Shown: positions 1 through 9,420, counted from the first letter of the stretch. The stretch: 64,000 nt of DNA from Heyndrickxia shackletonii (GCF_001420715.1 NZ_LJJC01000004.1:1034519-1098518); one strand, 5' to 3'. Notes: generated by a model from the sequence alone, not told the origin. Made by a program: numbers and translations.

Positions 1-202
1 TTTTGATCCTAGTTCTGTTCGATCAGAAATTGCTGCCATCACCAATGTAAGTGAAGAATTCTATCCGGCACTTGCAACTGGTACGGTTGATCCTGAGGAA
101 TATTTGCCAAAAGCAAATAAGAAATTCAAAGAAGCAGGTATTGATAAAGTATTGAAAGAAATTCAAAAACAATACGATGCATGGAAAGCGAAAAATAAGT
201 AA
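1..202 (+). CDS. Extracellular sugar-binding protein of an ABC importer, 3' end only
   Basis: The window opens inside this gene; the reading frame starts at base 2 and ends with TAA at 200-202, giving about 66 C-terminal residues. The tail (a YPALATG stretch, then a basic helix ending QYDAWKAKNK) resembles the C-terminus of family 1 solute-binding lipoproteins that deliver oligosaccharides to ABC importers; this is recognition by general appearance, not by a catalytic motif. A hairpin terminator follows at once, and the next genes encode a YesM/YesN pair, which typically controls such importers. The rest of the transporter should lie upstream of the window. Confidence 0.6.
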   Translation, partial: FDPSSVRSEIAAITNVSEEFYPALATGTVDPEEYLPKANKKFKEAGIDKVLKEIQKQYDAWKAKNK

Positions 203-210
203 ATAACGGA

Positions 211-244
211 AATCAAGCTGGATGCAAATCTGGCTTGATTTTTA
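211..244 (+). terminator. Rho-independent terminator after the binding-protein gene
   Basis: AATCAAGC and GCTTGATT form an 8-bp stem at 211-218 and 233-240, followed by a T-rich stretch. It lies 8 bases after the stop codon of the binding-protein fragment. Confidence 0.8.
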
Positions 245-483
245 CTTGTATATTTAGAAAAATAGATTTATAGAATACTTTTAATATTTTTGATTTTAAC
301 TCAGGAGGATTTTTCTGTTCACATTTTAGTGAAATCTCCTTTATACAACATGTGCAACACTTTTGCTCATATAGGTGCTTCCCCTTTTACACCATTTTAT
401 AAAGAGAAAACAGACACGAAGGCAGAATTTAATTCTTCTTAGAATACATATTAACAGCGGATGATGGTGAGTGAGGAATGAAC

Positions 484-2259
484 ATGCTCAAGAACAAATA
501 TTTTAAATACAATATATTTCATAAACTACTTTTAGCTTCTTCACTAACATTAGTCGTTACGGTGATTATTCTCATTGTAACCATTACGAATTATTACTCA
601 GATATTATTATCCAAAGAGAAAGAGACATCGATTCCCGCACACTGGATAGAGTGGATGGATTTTTTTCCAATAAACAAGGTGATGTGGATTATTTAGTAA
701 GAGAATTGTACGGCAGAAGTGATTTAATTTCGGATGTTTCTTTAGCACTGAATAAGGGATACGAAGATTACATGAAATCTAATCTAGATCGTTATACTAA
801 ATCCCATTCTTTTATTTCCCGAAACATCAATACGATTTTTATGGACTTTTTCAATCAGGATCCCAATATTAATGCAGTGAGCCTGCGTTCTATTGCACTT
901 CCTGAGGTGGAGTACTTATTTATTTACAATAATGGCCGGTGGAATGATTCCATTAAAGACCAAACGGCAAATGAAATTCCCCCAAGACAAATGCAGCCTT
1001 TTTTTGAAGGACAAAGCTATCCGAAAAGACATTTAAAAGACACGATTACAAAGGAAATTCTCCTTTATAACCCGGGTACGATGGAGAAAATGGGGATTTT
1101 ATCTATCTACTATTCGACGGATGGATTAGACCAAATTGTGAAAAGAAAGAATTCTGAGGTTGAGAAATCCTTCTTTTTATTAAATAAAGAGGGAAAGGTT
1201 TTATATTCTGATAATCATGGTATTCCAAAACAACTAATTGAGAAGGTATCGAAAAAAACCGGGGAATCGATTCAAACATATCATGGACAAACCTATTACA
1301 TGGATGTCTCTGCTCAAAATAATGAATATACCTATATAGGTGTCATTCCCAAAAAGGAATTAAACAAATTAACCTTTGCCAGAGGAACGATGTGGGTATT
1401 AATTATTTTTGCGACGCTTGCAGCTATTTTAATTACATATAGGTTTACTAGTAGTTACTCTAAACGAATTGGGCAAATCGTTGCTTCTATTCGGGAAGTA
1501 GAAAAAGGAAATCTTTCTGTGAGAATTCCAGAATCGAAAAAGGCTGATGAATTATCGATTATCGGCATAAGTTTTAATTCGATGTTAGTAAAATTAAATG
1601 ATTATATTGAACGTTTCTTTTTATTGAATAACATGCAAAAACAAGCGGAATTAAAAGCTCTTCAAGCGCAAATTAACCCGCATTTTTTATTTAATACACT
1701 AGAAGTAATACGGATGGTTGCGGTAATGGAAGGTTCGGATACTTCCGGAGATATGATTTTCCATTTGTCGAGAATGCTGAGATATTCATTAGAAACAAAA
1801 GAAACAGTATCCTTGCAGGTCGAAATAGAGAATGTAGAGCAATATTTAAAACTGATCCAGCTTCAATATCCTAATAAGTTACAAGTAGCTATTCAAATTC
1901 CAAAAGAAATGGAGAATGTTCCGATTCAACGCTTGATTCTTCAGCCCCTTGTGGAAAATTATATTAAACATGGTTTTAAAAAGGATCGGAATGATAATAA
2001 GCTGGAAATCATCGGTCAAAAGGCGGAAGGAGATATTGAAATCAGTATCAAAGATAATGGAACAGGTATTTCTTATGATCAGCTCACATTAATCAGAGAT
2101 CAAATAAATGATAAGGATGGTGTTGAAATGAAATCCATTGGATTAAGAAATGTTCATCAACGCTTGAATTTAAAATTTAACGATCCTTATGGTTTATCGA
2201 TTCAAAGTGTGCCAGATCAAGAAACGATTGTAACCGTTTTAATACCGGGTGAGGTGTGA
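484..2259 (+). CDS. YesM-type sensor histidine kinase
   Basis: Membrane sensor kinase of the LytS/YesM class. One transmembrane helix lies near residues 15-35, an extracellular sensor region of about 260 residues follows, then a second helix near 302-322, a HAMP linker, and a His_kinase domain with the phospho-acceptor motif NPHFLFNTLE (His400). The ATPase domain shows LQPLVENYIKHG and DNGTG. An ATG at 478 is also in frame, but its GAGG would be only one base away; ATG 484 has GTGAGG seven bases upstream, so I chose 484. It overlaps or abuts the response-regulator gene. Known relatives sense extracellular carbohydrates and control adjacent sugar ABC importers and glycosidases; that the binding-protein gene upstream and the glycosidase cluster downstream are targets is inference. 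Confidence 0.93.
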   Translation: MLKNKYFKYNIFHKLLLASSLTLVVTVIILIVTITNYYSDIIIQRERDIDSRTLDRVDGFFSNKQGDVDYLVRELYGRSDLISDVSLALNKGYEDYMKSNLDRYTKSHSFISRNINTIFMDFFNQDPNINAVSLRSIALPEVEYLFIYNNGRWNDSIKDQTANEIPPRQMQPFFEGQSYPKRHLKDTITKEILLYNPGTMEKMGILSIYYSTDGLDQIVKRKNSEVEKSFFLLNKEGKVLYSDNHGIPKQLIEKVSKKTGESIQTYHGQTYYMDVSAQNNEYTYIGVIPKKELNKLTFARGTMWVLIIFATLAAILITYRFTSSYSKRIGQIVASIREVEKGNLSVRIPESKKADELSIIGISFNSMLVKLNDYIERFFLLNNMQKQAELKALQAQINPHFLFNTLEVIRMVAVMEGSDTSGDMIFHLSRMLRYSLETKETVSLQVEIENVEQYLKLIQLQYPNKLQVAIQIPKEMENVPIQRLILQPLVENYIKHGFKKDRNDNKLEIIGQKAEGDIEISIKDNGTGISYDQLTLIRDQINDKDGVEMKSIGLRNVHQRLNLKFNDPYGLSIQSVPDQETIVTVLIPGEV

Positions 2260-2264
2260 GGGAT

Positions 2265-3770
2265 ATGTTTCGTGTATTGCTTGTTGATGATGAACCGTTA
2301 ATTACGAGAGGACTAAAGGCACTATTGAATTGGGAAGATTACGGATTTGAGGTTACCTGTTTTGCTGAAAATGGGGAAGAAGCTCTTGAAATATTAAAAA
2401 CGGGCGATATTCAGCTTTTAATTACAGATATTTTAATGCCGAAAATGACTGGTTTAGAGCTGATCCAAAAGGCTAAAGGGCTTTGGCCGGAATTAAAATG
2501 TGTCGTATTATCCGGATACCAGGAGTTTGCTTACGTAAAAGAAGGATTGCTTTTAGGAATTGAGAATTACTTATTGAAGCCTGTTGATAAAGAGGAATTA
2601 TTAAAGACGATTCAAACCATTAGTAAGAAGCTGTTTACGACATTGGATTCGAATGATCATACGAAATTCACGACGCTGAAGGAAAATATTTTATGGCGAT
2701 TGCTAAATGGTGAGATTGATAAAAACAATTGGCGGGAAAGATTGTCCCTGTATGAAATGGAAGTCAATCATCCCTTTTATGGAGTATCTATCTTAGATTT
2801 TGAGAATTCCGGCGATGAAAAGGTCGTAGCTGAAATAGCGCGATATGTAGAGGATACATTTTCCGCTGACTGTCTTTATCAATTGGATCAAGAATTCATT
2901 ATTGTTTTTGGCGGAGAAAGTGCAGTATACATTACGGAATGTAATCATTTACTGGTTGATTATTTAAAAAAGGAACAAGATATGGTCGGTAAATTTTATC
3001 TGTCCTTAGGAAATACCGTCAATGGAATGGACGAGATAGAGGAGAGCTATCTAAGTGCGAGAGAATGCAAACCGCTTCAAATATATATGGAACCCCATGT
3101 GCTTATTTCCAGGCAAGTCTATGAGGATAGACAAGCAATCTTAAAAAAAGAGCAGGAATGGAAAGAGAATTTTACGAAAGAATTAGTAAAGTCAAAAGAG
3201 AATTTAAAGAAGATGATAGATCAATTCTACTGTTCCTTAATGAAAAAATCGGGCTTCTTGGCTCCTTCAGTAGCGAAAAAATATACGATTGATTTCATTT
3301 CATATATTCATCATTCCTTAAAGCCGGATGAATTTAGCTACCACACCGCCTCTATTGAAAAGATGGTTTACGCTACGAATATTCCGCAAATGAAAAGCAT
3401 TTTAGAAGAATATTGCCAGGAACTGCTTTTGTCTATTAATCATCAAAATAAAATGCGCAGTCCTATAGTGCAGAATGTTCTGGAATATATCCATGCCAAC
3501 TATGATCAGGAGCTATCATTAAAAACATTCGGTCATCGCTTTCATGTAAACCCTATCTACCTCGGCCAGCTATTTCAAAAAGAGGTAGGAGTCGTATTCT
3601 CGGTCTATATTAATCATTACCGACTAAAAAAAGCTAAGGAATTGCTAAAAGCAACTAATTATCGCGCTGGCGAAATCGGCAAAAAAGTAGGCTATTCCGA
3701 TACCACCTACTTCTACAAGCAATTCAAAAAAAGCGTCGGTGTTACGCCGACCGAATGGAGAAATCTTTAA
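2265..3770 (+). CDS. YesN-type response regulator, AraC-family output
   Basis: Receiver domain at residues 1-120 with phospho-acceptor Asp55 in LLITDILMPKMTG and the KPVDKEEL loop; a long linker region of about 270 residues; then two AraC-type helix-turn-helix units in the last 100 residues, ending with GYSDTTYFYKQFKK and GVTPTEWR, the usual AraC signature. GTG 2256 would overlap the kinase stop codon; ATG 2265 is the alternative and is better placed behind GAGGTGTGAGGG, so it is used here. Partner of the upstream kinase. Likely activates sugar uptake and glycosidase genes nearby, by analogy with YesMN systems. Confidence 0.93.
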   Translation: MFRVLLVDDEPLITRGLKALLNWEDYGFEVTCFAENGEEALEILKTGDIQLLITDILMPKMTGLELIQKAKGLWPELKCVVLSGYQEFAYVKEGLLLGIENYLLKPVDKEELLKTIQTISKKLFTTLDSNDHTKFTTLKENILWRLLNGEIDKNNWRERLSLYEMEVNHPFYGVSILDFENSGDEKVVAEIARYVEDTFSADCLYQLDQEFIIVFGGESAVYITECNHLLVDYLKKEQDMVGKFYLSLGNTVNGMDEIEESYLSARECKPLQIYMEPHVLISRQVYEDRQAILKKEQEWKENFTKELVKSKENLKKMIDQFYCSLMKKSGFLAPSVAKKYTIDFISYIHHSLKPDEFSYHTASIEKMVYATNIPQMKSILEEYCQELLLSINHQNKMRSPIVQNVLEYIHANYDQELSLKTFGHRFHVNPIYLGQLFQKEVGVVFSVYINHYRLKKAKELLKATNYRAGEIGKKVGYSDTTYFYKQFKKSVGVTPTEWRNL

Positions 3771-3828
3771 GTTTTTGATTAGTAGAAAAGTAGATTGATG
3801 ATTTTGTAAACAGTTTTTTGTGTGCAGT

Positions 3829-4270
3829 ATGAAGGACAGGTTTGAAAAAAAGAATGGGCAAGTTGTCCTTCATAAACTGTATGAAAGACAAAAACGAGGA
3901 AAGAAGAGGGAAACCCGTCCTTCATGGGGGTTATGAAGGACAGGTTTGAAAAAAAGAATAGGCTAGTTGTCCTTCATAGACAGTATGAAGGACAAAGTCG
4001 AGGAATGAAAAGGGAAACCCGTCCTTCATGGGGGTTATGAAGGACAGGTTTGAAAAAAAGAATGGGCTAGTTGTCCTTCATAAACTGTATGAAAGACAAA
4101 AACGAGGAAAGAAGAGGGAAACCCGTCCTTCATGGGGGATATGAAGGACAGGTTTGTAAAAAAGGATAGGCAAGTAGTCCTTCATTGACTGTATGAAGGA
4201 CAAAGTCGAGGAATGAAAAGGGAAGGCTGTCCATCATAGAGGCAATGAAGGACATTTTTGAAATAAAGAA
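3829..4270. repeat. 104-bp tandem repeat array with embedded inverted repeats
   Basis: ATGAAGGAC begins units at 3829, 3933, 4037, 4141 and 4245: four complete 104-bp units and a fifth partial one. Units 1 and 3 are almost identical, as are 2 and 4, so there is a higher-order 208-bp A-B-A-B pattern. Each unit holds alternating ATGAAGGAC and GTCCTTCAT words, so the transcript could fold into repeated hairpins. It fills nearly the whole 600-base gap between the YesN gene and the GH1 gene. No open reading frame of note lies in it. Confidence 0.93.
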
Positions 4271-4372
4271 AATGCAAGTAGCAGGGCTTTTACTTGGGAT
4301 GTATAACTCAACCGAGATAAGGCAAGCAAATCTTTATGTTTTACATAACCTTTAAAGAAAGGGGATTACATT

Positions 4373-5761
4373 GTGAAGGATTATCTATTTCCCAAGGATT
4401 TTTGGTGGGGCTCCGCATCTTCCGCTACGCAAATGGAAGGGGCAGCAAACAAGGATGGAAAAGGGAAAAATATTTGGGATCATTGGTACGAAATAGAACC
4501 AAATCGCTTTTTTAAAAAGATAGGCCCAAGTGAGACATCACAATTTTACGAACGGTATAAAGAGGACATTGCATTAATGAAGGAGCTTGGTCATAACAGC
4601 TTCCGCTTCTCCATCTCATGGTCCAGATTAATCCCAACCGGTGAGGGAGAAGTAAATCCTAAGGCTGTTCAATTTTATAACCAAGTAATGGACGAGCTTT
4701 GGAATCACGGGATTGAACCATTCGTGAATTTATATCATTTCGACATGCCTTTTGAACAGCAGGAAAAAGGCGGCTGGGAAAGCAGGGAAGTAGTGAAAGC
4801 ATATGTGAAGTATGCAGAAACCTGTTTCGATTTATTTGGTGACCGCGTGAAAAAGTGGTTTACCCATAACGAACCGATTGTTCCCGTAGAAAATCAATAT
4901 TTATACGGTCACCATTATCCAGCACTCTGTAATTTTCAGAAATGTGTTCAAGCTGGTTTTCATTCGATTTTAGCCAGTGCGATGGCGATTCGTGCATATC
5001 ATAAGAGAAATTTAGGTGGGAAAATTGGGATTATCCTGAACCTAACTCCATCCTATCCAAGAAGTCAGCATCCGGCAGATGTAGAAGCTGCAAAGATTGC
5101 AGATGCCTTTTTTAACCGATCTTTTCTTGATCCATCTGTAAAAGGGACCTTTCCAAGTGAATTGGTTGATATCTTGAAGAAGGAAGGATTTATGCCTCAT
5201 ATTGAGGACGGAGATATAACGCTGATTAAGGAAAATACCGTCGATCTATTAGGGATTAACTATTATCAGCCTAGGAGAGTAAAGGCGAAGGAAAATTTAT
5301 TTAATCCAAATGCACCGTTCATGCCGGAACGATATTTTGATTATCACGATATGCCAGGTAAGAAAATGAATCCTTACCGAGGCTGGGAAATCTATGAAAA
5401 GGGAATTTACGACATCTTAATGAATGTAAAAGAAAACTATGGAAATATCGAATGCTTTATTTCGGAAAACGGAATGGGAGTTGAAAATGAAACCCGATTT
5501 CTAAATGAAGAAGGGATGATTGAAGATGACTATCGCATTGAATTTTACGAAGAGCATTTAAAGTGGGTCCATCAGGCAATCCAAGATGGATCTAATGTAA
5601 AAGGTTTTCATGTTTGGACCTTTATCGATAACTGGTCCTGGCTCAATGCCTACAAAAACCGCTATGGCCTAGTATCCGTTGATTTGGATAAAGATTGTAA
5701 GCGAACGGTGAAAAAAAGCGGATATTGGTTTAAAAAATTAGCGGTAACAGGGTTAATTTAA
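4373..5761 (+). CDS. GH1 beta-glucosidase / 6-phospho-beta-glucosidase
   Basis: Cytoplasmic glycoside hydrolase family 1 enzyme, 462 residues, full length. The N-terminal signature FWWGSASSATQMEG, the acid/base THNEP (Glu167) and the nucleophile ISENG (Glu365) are all present. Near the C-terminus the motif DNWSWLNAYKNRYG has Ser where plain beta-glucosidases usually carry a sugar-binding Glu (FEW), with Lys and Tyr downstream; this resembles the phospho-sugar-binding pattern of 6-phospho-beta-glucosidases, so a phosphorylated substrate is quite possible. Start is GTG with AAGAAAGGGG upstream. It heads the glycoside cluster but is separated from the next gene by a dispersed repeat. Confidence 0.9.
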   Translation: MKDYLFPKDFWWGSASSATQMEGAANKDGKGKNIWDHWYEIEPNRFFKKIGPSETSQFYERYKEDIALMKELGHNSFRFSISWSRLIPTGEGEVNPKAVQFYNQVMDELWNHGIEPFVNLYHFDMPFEQQEKGGWESREVVKAYVKYAETCFDLFGDRVKKWFTHNEPIVPVENQYLYGHHYPALCNFQKCVQAGFHSILASAMAIRAYHKRNLGGKIGIILNLTPSYPRSQHPADVEAAKIADAFFNRSFLDPSVKGTFPSELVDILKKEGFMPHIEDGDITLIKENTVDLLGINYYQPRRVKAKENLFNPNAPFMPERYFDYHDMPGKKMNPYRGWEIYEKGIYDILMNVKENYGNIECFISENGMGVENETRFLNEEGMIEDDYRIEFYEEHLKWVHQAIQDGSNVKGFHVWTFIDNWSWLNAYKNRYGLVSVDLDKDCKRTVKKSGYWFKKLAVTGLI

Positions 5762-5858
5762 GTGCCATGGAATAGATTTATTTTAAATCGACAGGCGAAT
5801 AGCCCGAAAGATATGAAGAAACAGACCGATTCGGGTATTAATGTCTAGTTAGGCCTCA

Positions 5859-5958
5859 ACAGGCAGGCACCACGAGTGGAAATATAAAAATATATATACG
5901 CACTGTCCGCCTCTGGCATACAAAATTGCAAAATGTCCACGGGTGGTGCCTGACACCA
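5859..5958. repeat. Dispersed element A (GTCCACG-GGTGCCTGACACC type), copy 1
   Basis: GGCAGGCACCACGAGTGGA at 5862-5880 is an inverted copy of the right end GTCCACGGGTGGTGCCTGACAC (ends near 5957). Related right ends recur near 26.7, 28.2, 34.6 and 52.0 kb. The element runs up to the ribosome-binding site of the next gene. Confidence 0.75.
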
Positions 5959-5975
5959 AAAAAGGAGGGATTTGT

Positions 5976-6839
5976 ATGAAACTTGGAGTAAGTTCATATA
6001 GTTTTTTATCTGCCATTCAGTCGGGAGAAATGACCATTTTCGATGTGATGGATTGGATTAAGGAACATGGCGGGGAGCATATTGAAATTGTTCCTATCGG
6101 ATTTACTTTGGATGACAATGAAGAATTTGCAGGTGCGATTCGCAATAAAGCAAGCTCCCTCGGCATTGATATTTCCAATTATGCTATTGGAGCAAATTTT
6201 ATCGATAAAAATAAAGAGGAATACCAAGCAGAAATAGAAAGAGTAAAAAAGCAGGTGGATATTGCCCATGCACTTGGGGTGAAGAAAATGCGCCACGATG
6301 TTGCATCAAGAAATCCTAAGGAAGCAACGATCACTCAATTTCAAAAGGATTTACCTGCCATCGTAACCGCCTGTAAGGAAATTGCTGATTATGCATCCCA
6401 ATACAACATCACGACAAGCATTGAAAATCACGGATTTCATGTTCAGCATGCAGACCGGGTCCATCAAATTGTCGATCTAGTGGATAAGGAAAATTTTAAA
6501 ACAACCCTGGATATCGGAAACTTTTTATGTGTTGATGAGGACCCGCTATCTTCGGTAAAACGAAACATTTCCATTGCATCGATGGTTCATTTCAAGGACT
6601 TTTATGTAAGACCACATGATCGGAATCCTGGAAGCGGCTGGTTTCAATCTGCTGCGGGAAATTATTTACGCGGTGCGATTGTCGGTCAGGGTGACATCCA
6701 TATTCCTCATGTCATGAAGGAAGTGAAAGAATCCGGGTATGATGGCTATCTCTCCCTTGAGTTTGAAGGAATGGAAGATTGCCGTACTGGGGTGAAAATT
6801 GGCTTAGAAAATATAAAACGAATTTGGGATGAATTGTAA
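5976..6839 (+). CDS. TIM-barrel sugar phosphate isomerase/epimerase family protein
   Basis: Xylose-isomerase-like TIM barrel (IolE/YcjR/AP endonuclease 2 family), 287 residues. Metal-binding positions are suggested by SIENHG, TLDIGNF, MVHFKDFY and the C-terminal LSLEFEG. The longer reading frame from GTG 5943 starts inside the dispersed repeat and is unlikely; ATG 5976 has AAAAAAGGAGGG just upstream. It is followed 21 bases later by a Gfo/Idh/MocA oxidoreductase. In known systems such pairs epimerise or isomerise keto-sugars, or cleave 3-keto-glycosides by elimination. The exact reaction cannot be read from the sequence. Confidence 0.85.
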   Translation: MKLGVSSYSFLSAIQSGEMTIFDVMDWIKEHGGEHIEIVPIGFTLDDNEEFAGAIRNKASSLGIDISNYAIGANFIDKNKEEYQAEIERVKKQVDIAHALGVKKMRHDVASRNPKEATITQFQKDLPAIVTACKEIADYASQYNITTSIENHGFHVQHADRVHQIVDLVDKENFKTTLDIGNFLCVDEDPLSSVKRNISIASMVHFKDFYVRPHDRNPGSGWFQSAAGNYLRGAIVGQGDIHIPHVMKEVKESGYDGYLSLEFEGMEDCRTGVKIGLENIKRIWDEL

Positions 6840-6860
6840 CAGTATAAGGAGGAATTATTG

Positions 6861-7922
6861 TTGAAAAAGGTAAAAATCGGGGTTATTGGTGCAGGATCTA
6901 TTTCAGAAATGCATTTTAATGGATACGAAAAAAATCCTTATGCAGAAATCTTTGCGGTTTGTGATGTAAATGAAGAAAGAGCAAAAGAAAAGGCAGGGTT
7001 ATATAAAGCGACGAAACACTATTCTGATTACCGTGAACTCCTACTAGATAAAGAGATTGATGCCGTAAGTATTTGTACATGGAATCATTCCCATGCGGAA
7101 ATTTCCATCGCCGCCTTAAAAGCGGGAAAGCATGTTTTGGTAGAAAAACCGTTAACGACTAGCGTAGAAAAAGCTTTGGAGATTGAAAAAGCGGTTAAGG
7201 AAAGCGGAAAGCTTCTGCAGGTTGGGTTTGTGAGAAGATATGCCTCCAATACGAAGATTTTAAAATCATTTATTGATGCAGGTGATTTAGGATCCATTTA
7301 TTATGCGAAAGCATCATGCTTACGCAGGCTTGGCAACCCGGGTGGTTGGTTTTCTGATAAAAGCCGGTCAGGCGGTGGACCACTAATTGATATCGGAGTG
7401 CATGTCATCGATTTATGCTGGTATTTAATGGGGCGTCCGAAAGTGAAATCGATAACAGGAAATACTTATCGTAAATTAGGAAATCGCTCTCATATTCAAA
7501 ATCTCTCCTTCTATCAAGCTGCAGACTATGATTCATCCAAAAATGATGTGGAGGATATGACAAACGCTTTAGTTCGCTTTGAAAATGGAGCATCTTTATT
7601 TGTGGACGTAAGCTTCACCCTTCATGCCAAAAAAGATGAGACACAAGTGAAATTATATGGGGATAAAGGCGGCGCTGAAATTGAGCCGGAGCTGCACATT
7701 GTTTCGGAAAAACACAATACAATCTTGAATGTTACCCCACAAGTGGATTATTTAACGTTTAATTTTACGCAAGCATTTCAATCAGAAATCGACCATTTCA
7801 TCGAATGTATTACTGAAAATAAAGAAACCATCAGTCCTGTCCAGGATGGAGTAGAAATTATGAAAATTCTTTGCGGGATTTACGAATCAAGCGAAAAAGG
7901 AATGGAAGTAACTTTCTCATAG
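6861..7922 (+). CDS. Gfo/Idh/MocA family NAD(P)-dependent oxidoreductase
   Basis: N-terminal Rossmann fold with GVIGAGSISEMH, the family EKP motif in HVLVEKPLTTS, and the catalytic region GGGPLIDIGVHVIDL containing the usual Asp and His. Length of about 353 residues is typical. Two adjacent TTG codons (6858, 6861) could start it; AAGGAGG at 6846-6852 is eight bases from 6861 and only five from 6858, so 6861 is preferred. Enzymes of this family oxidise or reduce sugar or inositol hydroxyls. Together with the upstream TIM-barrel protein it may act on sugars released by the GH1 and GH29 enzymes. Confidence 0.9.
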   Translation: MKKVKIGVIGAGSISEMHFNGYEKNPYAEIFAVCDVNEERAKEKAGLYKATKHYSDYRELLLDKEIDAVSICTWNHSHAEISIAALKAGKHVLVEKPLTTSVEKALEIEKAVKESGKLLQVGFVRRYASNTKILKSFIDAGDLGSIYYAKASCLRRLGNPGGWFSDKSRSGGGPLIDIGVHVIDLCWYLMGRPKVKSITGNTYRKLGNRSHIQNLSFYQAADYDSSKNDVEDMTNALVRFENGASLFVDVSFTLHAKKDETQVKLYGDKGGAEIEPELHIVSEKHNTILNVTPQVDYLTFNFTQAFQSEIDHFIECITENKETISPVQDGVEIMKILCGIYESSEKGMEVTFS

Positions 7923-7962
7923 CAGTTGTTAATAAGATTTAGAACAAAGTGGGGGACATTTC

Positions 7963-9252
7963 ATGGGTGAAAGAGAAGAACGCGTTAAATGGTTTATGGA
8001 GGATCGATTCGGCCTATTTATTCACTGGGGGCTCTATTCGATTCCAGCACGCGGGGAATGGATTCGTAACAATGAACGCTTAAGTGTAGAAGATTATCAA
8101 CCATATTTTGAGGAGTTCAATCCTATTTTTTATAACCCAAGGGAATGGGCTAAGGCGGCAAAAGCAGCAGGGCAGAAATATGCAGTTCTGACGGCAAAGC
8201 ATCATGATGGTTTCTGCTTATTTGATAGTAAGCTAACAGACTATAAAGCGACGAATACACCTGCGGGACGAGATTTAATCAAAGAATATACAGAAGCTTT
8301 TCGGGAGGAAGGTCTGAAGGTTGGACTGTATTACTCGATTATCGACTGGCATCACCCTGATTACCCCGCATATGGGGATCGTCATCATCCCATGAGGGAT
8401 CATGAGGATTTTAAAAACTTCACAGGGGACTTTTCCAGATATATTTCCTATTTTCATGGACAGGTGAAAGAGTTATTAACGAATTACGGAAAAATAGATA
8501 TTTTGTGGTTTGATTTTTCATACGATGATATGTCCGGTGAAAAATGGCGGGCAACGGAGCTTGTTAAAATGATCCGTTCGATTCAGCCGGATGTATTGAT
8601 TGATAATCGCCTTGGAGGAAATATCTTGGCAGCCGAACCGGAAATTTATGCAGGGGATTTTTATTCACCGGAGCAAATTATTCCGGTCGGCGGGATTGTA
8701 AATTCGGTTGCTAAACCGATTCCCTGGGAAGCATGTATCACGTTAAATGATCACTGGGGCTATCATTCTAAGGATGTAAACTATAAATCTCCGCAGCAGG
8801 TGATCCGCACTTTAGTAGAATGCGTCAGTAAAAATGGCAATCTACTATTAAATGTTGGACCGAATGCAAAAGGAGAGATTCCGCAGCAGTCCTTGGAGAT
8901 TTTAAAGGAAGTTGGAAAATGGATGAAGCAAAATGGGGCAAGCATATACGGCTGCCACGCTTCCAGCTTGCCGAAGCCTGAATGGGGAAGGTATACGCAA
9001 AAAGGAAACTATTTATACGCACATGTTTATGACCGCGGCATTGGCCCCATCTATTTTCAAGGATTAAAAGGCAAGATAAAAAAAGCAAGGCTGCTGGCTG
9101 ATGGCAGTGAATTAATAGTCGAAGTTCCATGGATGGCCGAGCAGTATTCCGATGTTCAAAATGGAGCGTTTATCACTTTGCAGGGAGCAAGGCTGCCGGA
9201 TGAGATGGATACGGTGATTGAGCTGGAGTTGGTGGAAGGAGGGTTTAGATAG
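7963..9252 (+). CDS. GH29 alpha-L-fucosidase-like glycoside hydrolase
   Basis: Family 29 fold, recognisable from GLFIHWGLYSIPARGEW, LTAKHHDGFCLFDS, and the nucleophile motif ILWFDFSY (Asp184). 429 residues with a short C-terminal beta domain and no signal peptide, so it acts on oligosaccharides or glycosides inside the cell. ATG 7963 has GTGGGGGA upstream. It sits between two isomerase/oxidoreductase groups. GH29 members mostly remove alpha-L-fucose, but the absence of any fucose isomerase, kinase or aldolase near it leaves the true sugar open. Confidence 0.88.
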   Translation: MGEREERVKWFMEDRFGLFIHWGLYSIPARGEWIRNNERLSVEDYQPYFEEFNPIFYNPREWAKAAKAAGQKYAVLTAKHHDGFCLFDSKLTDYKATNTPAGRDLIKEYTEAFREEGLKVGLYYSIIDWHHPDYPAYGDRHHPMRDHEDFKNFTGDFSRYISYFHGQVKELLTNYGKIDILWFDFSYDDMSGEKWRATELVKMIRSIQPDVLIDNRLGGNILAAEPEIYAGDFYSPEQIIPVGGIVNSVAKPIPWEACITLNDHWGYHSKDVNYKSPQQVIRTLVECVSKNGNLLLNVGPNAKGEIPQQSLEILKEVGKWMKQNGASIYGCHASSLPKPEWGRYTQKGNYLYAHVYDRGIGPIYFQGLKGKIKKARLLADGSELIVEVPWMAEQYSDVQNGAFITLQGARLPDEMDTVIELELVEGGFR

Positions 9253-9258
9253 AATCGT

Positions 9259-9420
9259 GCCTAAAATTGAGCTCGGGTTACCACTCTGGTCACGCAAGAA
9301 GTGGAATCGTGCCCGAAAAAGGGATTGTGCCACTGCCACGGTCACCAAAGAAGCGGTTTGATGCCCGAAAAAGGGATTGTGCCACTGCCACGGTCACCAA
9401 AGAAGTGGCTCGATGCCCGA
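9259..9420. repeat. 52-bp tandem repeat, about three copies
   Basis: Units begin at 9259 (degenerate), 9311 and 9363, with a partial start at 9415; the period is exactly 52 bases. Units 2 and 3 share GCCCGAAAAAGGGATTGTG and a CCACTGCCACGGTCACC segment. Short overlapping open frames across it are products of the periodicity and have no convincing ribosome site. It lies just after the GH29 stop codon. Confidence 0.9.

Noticed and set aside
3829-4270. CRISPR array
   Set aside because: The 104-bp units are tandem without unique spacers, and no cas genes are nearby.
5943-5975. Upstream GTG start for the TIM-barrel protein
   Set aside because: The extra residues are encoded by the dispersed repeat and the ribosome site itself; ATG 5976 is correctly spaced.
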